Assembly: GCF_018873765.1 (NCBI RefSeq)
Contig: NC_057925.1
Coordinates: forward strand, 45,663,010-45,727,009
DNA: 64,000 nucleotides
Direction: 5' to 3'
DNA from: Telopea speciosissima
Taxonomy: Eukaryota; Streptophyta; Magnoliopsida; Proteales; Proteaceae
Both the position numbers and the translations under genes were made by a program. Each line of letters begins with the position of its first letter. Within the stretch, counting starts at the first letter, position 1. Positions 12,101-24,100 of this stretch are shown here, piece after piece. The notes beneath the pieces were generated by a model. It saw nothing but the letters and a program-made list of their open reading frames with translations, had not been told where the DNA came from and made no database searches.

Positions 12101-15100
12101 AGGACAAATTTTTTCAAGCTGGGGAGAGTTGATGTAGATTTATCACCAAACTGGGCTTCATTTATTAGGAATAAGTCTAGGGTTAGGTAATATACATGTT
12201 GGGCCTTTGATCCCATGGGTTTTTTATATAATAGGCTACTTTTATGGGTCTAAAGTTGGGGTACATGAGTTGCATACGGGATTAGCCCTATACTTAGTTT
12301 ATTTTCATGTTTTAATGTTTTAAATTGAACCGGCCCAAAGCTGGTTTGAACCAATGGTTCAATTTAAGTGATTTTATTAGTTTTTCTTTTAGTTGTTTAG
12401 TTGGGCTGGATTAAGACTCTATTTTGAGTCTATTTCAGTTTCCTAGTCAGTTTAAGTTACCTAATAGGTTAAGGAATGGGTTAGGCCTTTCCTTTTTAGT
12501 GTAGGAGTCTAATTTTGAGTCTTCTATATAAAGTTGTAAGGGGGCCAAGTCTTGAATACGAATTTTTATTAATAAAAAAAAACTCTTGCTTGCTGCCATT
12601 GATGCTGCTGCTTTGCTCTTTTGAGAGTGTGCCTTGTGAGTTATATCAAGGTGAAGGGATTGGTGGATCTCCAATCGACTCCTTGCGTCTAGTAGTACTG
12701 GGAGGATCTTCTTCTCATCTCCTTGCATCTTGTAAATCGGGAGACCCCATCTTCTTCAAGCTATTGTTGTTGTTGAAGATCTATTAATCAAGTAAGTAGT
12801 TTATTGTTTCAGCAATACTCCTTCTAATCCTCCAACCTAAGCCCTACCTATTCCCATCGATCTTACTACCTTCCTCATCCATCATCAATACCATAGATTC
12901 ATTAAAACCCTAAAACCTGCAACTATTCTGCTTCCCTTCTAGAAGGTCACATGCAAGGTGATTTTCGCAAGAATTCTGCCCAGCCAAATCTAACCGTTAG
13001 AATCATCTCAAGTTTTGACCTAATGTTCTTGAACCTAATTCATGAACTCGATTTCAGTTTGGTGCAATTCTGACATGAAGATCTGTTCCTGCTGTGAATT
13101 TCCAATTCTGCCCTTATTGTTAAATTATTCTTCTGAGGTCACAATTAATATACCAATTCTACTGATCTGTTATTGTTGATTCTTATAGACTAAATTTATA
13201 TTCGATTGCTGAACATAACCCTAATTTCTTATCTCTAAATTTCCTGGTTAAATTAATGTTTTGCCCTTTTTCTAGTTGTACTAGGATTCCCCCATATTAG
13301 CTTATCTAACCATTGGATCAATTCCAAATTTTCAGCAATTGTTCCAACCCCTATTTGGTAAACTCATATGGAATTTGGGATCTCATTCTAACCATCTAAT
13401 TTTCTGCTATCAAGATTTTCCCTAATATGAACTATCCTTCGATGAAAAGATCATGGTTTGGTTCCTAGTTTGATTATTTGATGCAGATTTATCACCAAAC
13501 TAGGCTTCTTTTATTAAGAATAAGTCTAGGGCATAGTTCGAGGACTCGCGAAGTAGCGAGATCTTTTCGAGAGATATCGGCGAGTTTCTCAGGTTTTTGA
13601 GAAACCGAGACAAGTTGGCATACGAGTTGAGAAAGTGCAACAACTCGATCGAGATTTCGCCGAAATCTCGCCGAGTTCTCGAGAATCTCGACCTAAACTC
13701 CTTTATATGAGTTCCAGATGTCGAGATCTTGGTGGAAAATCTTGGTATACAGACACCTATCTATGCAAACCTTGGTATACAGACACTTATTTATGCGTAA
13801 TATCATTAAGTAAATGTTTTTTGTATTTGTAGTTCATTTGCTTAAGATATTATTCATAAATAAACAAATACCCCCTATTTGAATCCAATAAAAATAATTA
13901 AATAATCAAATTCCAAAAGGAAAAAAAAGTCAACCCCTCAGTTCAAGAACAAAAACTGGATTTTCGGCGGTAGGTGCAATTTTCAACTTTCTAATGCTGG
14001 GGTTTTTCTCAAATCTAAAAATTCCATAAATCTTAATATGGTAAAACATTGCTAAAAACCAAAAGTGTGGTAAAATATTCATTTGTTTTGATGTCCAAAA
14101 AAATATTTTCATTCAGAGCGATTTTGACAACATTCACGCACACCAAATTAAGTTTGACCGGGACATTATTCATTCAATATAATTCAGATTTAAGCAATCT
14201 TGGACTTGTTGGAAAGCTTTTAAAAGCATTTACTTAAATGATATTAGACATAAATAAGTGTGTTTGTCCTGGTTTCTGGCATAAGTAATTGTTTGTCCTG
14301 CTTTCCCACTAAGTGAAACTCCTATTTGGACTTTGTTTTTGCAAATTCCGATAGTGTTATTGTGTTTAAATGGCCTAAAATAGGCTGAATACCAAGTTTC
14401 AGACCCAAACTAAGTCTAAAATCCACCGAGTTGAGGCTTCAAGTCGGGAAAAAACAATGCTCCAACTCAGCGAAATCTAGACTTGACTCAGTTTTTCCAA
14501 GGGTCGAGTTGGTACCGAGTTCCGAGTTTTAGTACCTTGGTCTAGGGTTGGGTTATATACATGTTGGACCTTTGATCCCATGGGTTTTCTATGTAATAGG
14601 CCACTTTAATGGGCCTAAAATATGGGTACATAGGTTGCATACGGGATTAGCCCTATACTTAGTTTATTTTCACGTTTTTAATGTTTTAAATTGAACCAGT
14701 CCAAAACTGGTTTGAACCAGTGGTTCAATTTAAATGATTTTATTAGTTTTTCTTTTAGTTGTTTAGTTGGGCTGGATTAGGACTCCATTTTGAGTCTATT
14801 TCAGTTTCCTAGTCAGTTTAAGTTACCTAGTAGGTTAAGGAATGGGTTAGGCCTTTCCTTTTTAGTGTAGGAGTCTAATTTTGAGTCTTTTATATAAGGT
14901 TGTAAAGGGGCCAAGTATTGAACACGAATTTGATTAATGAAAAGCTTTTGCTTGTTGTCATTGCTGCTGCCCTGCTCTGTTGAATGTTGCCTTGTGAGTC
15001 ATATCAAGGTGAAGGGACTAGTGGATCTCCAGTTGACTCCTTGCGTCTGGTAGTACCGGGAGGATCTTCTACTCATCTCCTTGCATCTTATAGATCGGGA

Positions 15101-18100
15101 GACCCTATTTTCTAAAAGCTACTGCTACTGTTGAAGATCTATTTTTCAAGTAAGTAGTTTACTATTACAGCATACATCCTCCTTCTTCTAATCCTCCAAC
15201 TTAAGCCTACCTATCTCCAATCAATCCTCTAAACCCTAGTTCAATCTACACTCTGTCCAGCCTACTCATGTAGCTCCAGATAGGAGAGGATCCTACTAGA
15301 GGCCAAGTAACAGGATCAAAAGGGGGCTGCTGGTTCGAATGGGCAGAATTAGGTTTTTTAGGTCAATTTCTAGGATTAGGCTTGGGGGAATGGGGTAATT
15401 CTTATATGGTTTTAATGGTCAGGTCTAAGAGAAGCTAATGGTATAGGTTTGATGAAGTTTTAAGTAAAAAATTAAAATTCAGAATTTTCGGGTTAGGATT
15501 AGGGTTTTGGGCTTTAGAATTTAGGTTGAAATTAGGGTTTGGGATGAGAATTCTGTCAAGGGGATTGGATCGAGTGTTAGGGCCAATGAGATGATGGTTC
15601 GGCTGTGCTATGATGGAGTTTTGATGGCCACATGTTGCTGGATGTAATTTCTAGGGTTTTGGGGTTTTGTGGGAGATGACAGATTTTAGGGTTATGACGG
15701 ATGGAAGGGACTCAAAGCTGGATCAAGTAGAGGGGATGGTTTAGTGGATCTACGGTTAAAATTTGAATGCAAACTAATGAGGGAATTGGGCTGAACATAG
15801 AACTTAGGGTTTAAAAGACTTGGGGTTTAATGGAGATCGATTGGGGGTGATTAGCGTAGGCTGTAAAGGATTAGGAGAGAAAGACAATTGCAGAAAAATT
15901 AAACTAACTTATTGGTTTGAAGAAGATCTTCATTGGAGGCAGCAGCTCTGTGATAGAAGAATTAGGTTTTCTAATTAAAACTTCATCAAACCTATAACAT
16001 TAGCTTCTCCTAGACCTGCCCATTAAAACCATATAAGAATTACCCCATTCCCCCAAGCCTAACCCTAGAAATTGACCTAAAAAACATAATTCTGCCCATT
16101 CGAACCAGCAGCCCCCTTTTGATCCTGTTGCTTGGCCTCTAGTAGGATCCTCTCCTATCTAGAGCTACATTAAATGGTATCAGAGCCCATGGCTGAATCC
16201 ATGGCTGCAATGATCGATATGTTCCAGAAGTTTGCTGCGGAACAAAGGGCTGCAACTGAACCCCAAAAGGTTAAACTGATGCAATCATGGCTAGATTGCA
16301 ACAATTGGAAGAACAGAGAGTCCCCCCCCCCCCCCCGACAGAGACAGCAATTTACCCATAGATGAAGACAGGTACCAGCTCCATTTGGTGGTACAAAGGC
16401 TACCTGATAGAGATGGGAGTCCCAAAGATGAATCGAGGGGTTACAGAGATGGACCCAGAGGTCACAGGGACAGATTCAGAGATGACAGAGATCATTACAG
16501 AGATCGTCAGGACAGAACCAGAGGTACCAATGAGCCTTCCCGGAAATACAGAGATCGAAACAGAGGCAACAGAGATAAGAGACAGAGAAGACCAGGACAG
16601 AAATAGAGGTCACAAGCCCAATTTTGAGGAGTATATGAGATCCTACTTCACTGGAGATCAAGGTCCTAACTGTCGCCACACTGACAATCACAAGGTGAAG
16701 CTTGAGCTGAAAGAATTCGATGGTGGTCATGATCCTCAGGTATTTTATGATTGGCTTGCTGCCCTAGATGATTATTATGACTGGTGTGATCTATCTGAAG
16801 AGAGGAAGATAAAGCTAGTCCGTACTAAACTTGTTGGACCAGCACGTGAGTGGTGGAGGACCACTGAAAGGGAGATGGACTTTAATGGAACAGCACCCCG
16901 CACTTGGGAAGACATGAAATATGACCTAAGTAATAAGTACTTGCCAAGGTACTTCAGGTCTCAGTTACAGGATCAATTCAACTCCCTACGCCAAGGGACC
17001 ATGACTATATCTAAGTACATGAAGAAATTCGATGCACTCTCTTCTTGCACTGGCATTAGGGAGGAGGGCATCCAGATGCTTTCACGCTTCAGGTTGGGTT
17101 TGACAAGTGAGATAAACAGAGCAATTGGTGTGGTCGAAGTTATAGACATCAGGGATTGCTTTGAGAAGGCCTTGAAGGCAGAGGAGCTACTGGCTTCAAG
17201 TAAACAGCCGGGTTCTACTTCCAAACCGATTTATACCAGCACTAGCACCTAACGACAGGGTCCCTCTATAAGCAGCACCTTTCGCTCTACTGCTTCCCCA
17301 CGTGTTGATGATAAGGGCAAAGCTCCTATGGGACGTAATGAACCCTTCACTTGTTTCCATTGTCAGGAAAAGGGCCATATTGCTAAGGACTGCCCAAACA
17401 AGAGGAAGAACATCAACGTTGCCGCCAAGGAAGAAACCCACGATGATGATGAAGACAAGGGCCTAGAAGCCTATCCTCCTGATGATGATGATGATGTGGC
17501 TAATCACGATGAAGAGTTGGGTGATGATCAAAGAGGTATTAATGTGATGATTCAAGAGGCTGTTACCCAGCCAGAAGTCCAACCTTCCCCACCCATCAAA
17601 GAGCTGTCCGCCTACAAGTTCGAGCCATCTGCGGAGGATGATCTTCAGAAGCTTGACCTTGATTTGGATGAGCATTCCATGACCTCCAACCATTCATTGG
17701 AGATGAATGCTTTTAATTCGGGGAGAGCTGATGCAGCACCAAGTGCCCACACCCGAAGGAAGAAAAGGAAGAAGAAGCAGCCCTGACATTAGGGCTTATG
17801 TTGGGAGCCATAGATTAGGTTTGCATTGTTAGCTTTTTCTATACTTAGTTTATTTTTCTGTTTTTAAATTGAACCGGTTCAAATTGGTTGCATCCAATTG
17901 GTTCAATTTAAGTGATTTAGGTAAGTGTCTTTTAATTTAAGTTAGTAGGGTCAAGTAGGTCTTTTTACTTTAAGTCTTTAAGTTATTTTAAGTATAGCTA
18001 CACCCTTCCACGATTCATGAAGGAGGTGTTTAAGTTGTATTAGGTTTTGGCCTTGTTATAAATAAAGTTAAATTGTAGGAGGCTCCCCCACAGTTGAATA

Positions 18101-21100
18101 TTTGAAAAAAAAAAAAAAAACAAAATTGTTGGCTGCCATTTTTGTTGCTCCTTTGCCCCTGATGAGTGTGCATCCTTGTGGTTCTATCAAGGTGGAAAGG
18201 GATTGGTGGAATCCGATCGACTCCTTACGCCATGACGGCTGGGAGGATCCTTTACAGCTAGAAGGTGGTTCAATCCTTCTATCACAGAGTTGCTGCCTCC
18301 ATTGAAGATCTTCTTCAAACCAGTAAGTTAGTTTACTTTTTCTGCAATTATCCTTATCTCCTAATCCTCTACAACCTACCCTGATCACCCCCAATCGATC
18401 TCCATTAAACCCTAAGTCTCTGTTCAGCCCAATTCCCTCATTAGTTTGCATTCAAATTTTAACCATAGATCCACTGAACCATCCCCTCCACTCGATCTAG
18501 CTTTGAGTCCCTTCCATCCATCATAACCCTAAAATCTGTCATCTCCCACAAAACCCCAAAACCCTAGAAATTCCATCCAACAACATTTGGCCATCAAAAC
18601 TCCATCATATCACAACCGAACCATCATCAAACCTATACCATTTGAAGAAGAATTAGGTTTTTTAGGTCAATTTCTAGGGTTAGGCTTGGGGGAATGGGGT
18701 AATTCTTAAATGGTTTTAATGGGCAGGTCTAGGAGAAGCTAATGGTATAGGTTTGATGAAGTTTTAATTAAAAAATTAAAATTCAGAATTTTAGGGTTAG
18801 GGTTTCGGATTTTGGGTTTTAGAATTTAGGTTGAAATTAGGGTTTGGGATGAGAATTCTGTCAAGGGGCTTGGATCGAATGTTAAGGCCAATTAGATGAT
18901 GGTACGGCTGTGATATGATGGAGTTTTGATGGCTAGATGTTGCTGGATGGAATTTCTAGGGTTTTGGGGTTTTGTGGGAGATGACAGATTTTAGGGTTAT
19001 GATGGATGGAAGGGACTCAAAGCTGGATCGAGTGGAGGGGATGGTTTAGTGGATCTATGGTTAAAATTTGACTGCAAACTAATGAGGGAATTGGGCTAAA
19101 CAGAGAACTGAGGGTTTAAAAGACTTGGGATTTAATGGAGATCGATTAGGGGTGATTAGAGTAGGCTGCAGAGGACTAGGAGAGAAGGATAATTGCAGAA
19201 AAATTAAACTAACTTACTGGTTTGAAGAAGATCTTTAATGGAGGCAGCAGCTCTGTGATAGAAGGATAGAACCACCTTCCAGCTGTAAAGGATCCTCCCA
19301 GTCGTCACTGCGTAAGGAGCCGATCAGATTCCACCAATCCCTTTCCACCTTGATAGAACCACAAGGATGCATACTCACCAAGTCACCAGGAGCAAAGGAG
19401 CAGCAACAATGGCAACCAACAATTCTGTTTTTTTTTTTTCAAATATTCAACTGTGGGGGAGCCTCCCACGATTTAACTTTATTTATAATAATGCCAAAGG
19501 CCAAAACCCAATACAACTTAAACACCTACTTCATAAATCGTGGAAGGGTGTAGCTATACTTAAAATAACTTAAAGACTTAAAGTAAAAAGACCTACTTGA
19601 CCCTACTAACTTAAATTAAAAGACACTTAACTAAATCACTTAAATTGAACCAATTGGATGCAACCAATTTGAACCGGATCAATTTAAAAACAAAAAATTA
19701 AATTAAGTACAGAAAATGCTAACAATGCAAACCTAATCTATGGCTCCCAACCTAAGCCCTAATGTCAGGGCGGCTTCTTCTTCCTTTTCTTCCTTCGGGT
19801 GTGGGCACTTGGTGCTGCATCACCTACCTTCCTCATCCACCATTAATGCCATAGACCCATTAGAACCCTAAAACCTGCAATTATTCTTCTTCCCTTCTAG
19901 AAGGTCACATGCAAGGTGATTTTCATGAGAATTCTGTCCAACCAAATCTAACCGTTAGAAGCTGCTAAAATTTTGATCGAATCTTCCTCAAATCCTAAGA
20001 GATACTCGATCCAAATTTCAGTACCATCTGCCCATCCGATTGTCTAAAATTACACTTTTACCCCTCTCTCCTATCTCTACCAAGAAACCTCCATAACTCC
20101 AGATTTAACCATCTGATTTAGCTGTAACTTTCAGCATATATTCCCCTCCACCCTACCCACATTCAACCTAAATATTAAGCCCATTCGACCACCTCATTTC
20201 CTATTATCATAACCCTAGATTCCCTCTTCTTCCCCCTTTCAAAACCCTAATCCTAGTTGCTGCCCAGATCCACCTAACCTACTTCCACCCATCCAAAACT
20301 CATAAAACCTAGTTCATTAGACTCCCCTACACCTGCCCAGCTTTACCATATAAGATACCTATCCATTACCCTAACCCTAACCCTAACCTTGACCTACAAC
20401 TCCAATGCTGTCCCATCGAACCAACAGCTCAACAGGTCCTGGATGTCTGGCTCCTAGAAGGTACCCGACCTATCTAGGACTACATTAATTTGAGTTGCAA
20501 GTTATTTTAGATTCATAGTCTAACTAGGTGTCTTGTTATTTTTCTCTTTAAATACTTTCATGTAACCCACCATTGGGATAGTGAATTGAATAGAAGTTTA
20601 TTGAGTTTACTTTTTGAGAGTGTGTGATTGTGTGATCTCTTTCCCCTTCTCCCGCAACTTTTCCATTCTCCCATCCGGCTCTCCACCAATTTGTATTCAA
20701 AGCCGAAGGACCCATCGTGAGACAAGAAACTACTATTACGGAGAACCAATTAGGTTTTATGCCAAGAAGATCCACGATGGAAGCTATTTATCTAATTAGG
20801 AGACTTATGGAAAGATTTAGAGATTGCATGAAGGATCTCCATATGGTCTTTATTAATCTAGAAAAACTTATGACAGAGCCCCTAGAGACTTAATCTAGCA
20901 AATACTTGAGAAGAGAAGTATTTCAAGTAAATATGTGGACATAATTAAAGATATGTATGATGGTGCAGTGACAAGTGTAAGAACTGTGAGAGGCCAAAGT
21001 AGTGAATTCCCAATTACAATTGAGTTACATCAAGGATCAGCTTTAAGCCCTTATTTGTTTGTGCTTATCATGGACGATTTAACAAAAGACATTCAAGATG

Positions 21101-24100
21101 AGGTTCCTTGGTGTATGGTTTTTGCTAATGATAATGTTTTAGAGGATGAGACAAAAGTAGGGCTTAACGCCAAGTTAGAGTTATCGAGATCAACCTTGGA
21201 ATCAAAAGGTTTTAAGATAAGTAGAACGAAGATGGAGTATATGGTGTGTAACTTTGGTTACACTAGGACGGGTAATGAGGCGGTCAAAATTGATTAGGGA
21301 GATTCTGCAAAGTGATTATTTTAGGTATCTTGGTGCAATCATAAATAAAGAAGGTGATATAGAGAATGACATGTCACTAGAGAATTAAAATAGGATGCAT
21401 GAAGTAGAGAGGTACGTCCAAAGTGTTGTGTGATCGGCATATTCATTTAAAACTTAAAAGGAAAATTTATAGGACAGTGATACGACCAGCTATGACGTAT
21501 GGTGCGGAGTGTTGGGCAGTTAAAAAGCATCATATAGATAAACTCGGTGTAGCGGAGATGAGGATGTTGGCAAAACTCGGAAGGATAAAGTAAGGAATGA
21601 TCATATTAGAGCAGGTTTGGGAGTAGCTCCAAGCCTCCAATACATGATAAGCTACGAGAAAGTTGTTTGAGGTGGCATGGCCCTGTTGAACATAGGCATT
21701 TGGATGCTCCAGTACGGAGGAGTGATTTGATTCAGATTGAAGGAACTAAAAGAGCCAGGGGCAGACCTAAAATGATCTTAGGAGAAGTGGTGAGGAAAGA
21801 CATGTATAGCTTAGGCCTTGTATCAAGTATGGCTTCGAATAGAGCTGATTGGAGAACAAGGATCCATGTAGCCGACCCCATTTAGTTGGGATAAGGCTGA
21901 GTTGTTGTTGTAGTTTTGTCAATTTATCTCTATCTTCACAGCATCTACGTGATTCAAATATTCATTGGCAAGTGCAAAACCAAACCTACTAAAGGTCCAA
22001 AGTCCAAACCAAGCAAGCAATGTGTAAGTATAAACAGACTCCTAAGAATTAAGTAACATACATTAAGTATATACACATTAACCATACCACTACTATACTA
22101 GTAACATATTAGACAAAACTGAAGTATTATGTACCAATTAATAACAAGTACTTAGCAACAAACATTATATAATATAGATCACATATCATTAAAGATGATC
22201 CGAATCTAGGTCAATTTTCTAGTTTAGATGTAATACTTGGCAAAAACAAGCAAGAAAAACCATGATTCAAGCAAAAAAAAATCAAAAACTTTTTCACATA
22301 CTTCAACTCGTGGCTTTGATATTCGATCTCCACTTTGATGAGCTTTAATGCAAATTTATTGCTAGTTTAATCACTCTTCCTAGGTCATTTGTGAGTGTAG
22401 ATGGAATCCACTTAGGTTTTGGTAGAGGAAGAAGAATTTTTCTTTCAAATACTGGGACCTATCGGTGTTGGCAGCCACGATCCATATCTTTACTATATCA
22501 GTCCATAGATATTGTATCCCCATATACACTATTGGTCTTTATCAGTTCTGTAAAAGAAAATTTTTTTATGTATTGGTCCTACATCATATTGACATGGCCT
22601 ATCTCTATACATATCGGACTGAGGTCGATTACTGATACTTGAAACCCTGCTCAGAATCAAGGAAAAGAGATTTTCTCAACAGGAACAACTCATAAGGAAA
22701 TTAAATTATTTTACATTAATTTGGAATGAAGAAAGTACAAAGATAGCTATGAGACTATGGTAGAGTAGGATCCATAGGAAGTTGTGCTTCTAGAACAAGT
22801 AGCCCCAATTGGGAGAATACAATAATGCAGGCCAGATACATAAAGCTATTGTTTTAAGCTTAAAAAAGTCTTGGTTTGGATCATCTACAAGTTGGGTTTA
22901 ATACTTAATAGACTTCTATTGTAATGGGTTCAATTATGCAACAACAACTTGGCCTATCCCAACTAAACGAGGTCAGCTATATGGATCCTTGCCCTTCAAT
23001 CAGCTCTATTCAAGGTCATACTGGATCCAAGGCCTAAGCTATGCATGTCTTTCCTCACCACTTCTCCTAGTCATTTTAGTTCTGCCTTTGGCTCTTTTAC
23101 TTCTTTCAATCTGAATCAAATCACTCCTCCGTGTTGGAGCATCCAAAGGCCTCCGTTGAGCATGGCCATACCACCTCAAATGACTACGAGTCTTGTAGCT
23201 TAACATGTATTGTAGCTACTCCCAAATCAGCTCTAATATGATCATTCCTTACTTTATCCTTCCTAGTTTTGCCACTCATCCATCTCAACATCCTCATCTC
23301 CACTACACTGAGTTTATCTATATGATACTAAACTACCTAAAATTCCGCACCACACATCATAGCCGGTCATATACGACCTATGAAGGCATCCAAAGTTCCA
23401 AAGTTTTCCAATGTGGAATTATACCCAACAGAAGCTTGGGACAAAGAAGGTCTTGTTATCTTTGACTGCTTCTTATTGACCAAAGCTATTCAGTCGCCTA
23501 AGAATTCAATTGACTGGGAAATGCTATTATTTTGAAGGATATAAGGTCTCAATTTGAAAAGGTCCTTTCCTTTCACAAGAGGAGAGTTTGATGTAGACAA
23601 GTACTACAGCAAACATATAGTACATTAGTTGCGCAAGGCTAAGAAGAGCCAGGCCCACACTTAGCCCATGGTTCTACAACTGGCTTTTGGGCCAGGCCAG
23701 CCCAGCCCATTGGGATGGGTGTTAGCTGGTTCACTAAAAACCAGAATCGTGGGGCTTAAGTCGTAGTTTATATTTTCTGTTTTAAGTAGATACTAAGATA
23801 TTAGATTGTCTTTTCTCTTTTCTTATATTTTTTCTGTTCAAGTCCCCCACTCTATGCGTTGGGCTCTTTTTATTTCCATATTTTGTTAGTGCTACCAGCA
23901 CTCTATTTATTGTAAGAGCCTTAGAGCTCAACCCACGATTTTTTAAGATGAATAGAAACTGGTTTTATGCCATGACTGCTTTGTGATATAGTTGAGAGAG
24001 GCAAGAAGCCTAGGGTTACTGAGAGACTGACCAAGGCCATAGATAAGAGGCCTTGGTCATATCCCCCTTTTCTTCCCCAAGTAGACTAAGCTTGCAACCA

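Noticed and set aside
20365..20395. Interstitial telomere-like CCCTAA repeats (also near 11155)
   Set aside because: Only about three units, and they occur at the same place in other copies of the family A LTR, so they are part of the LTR.
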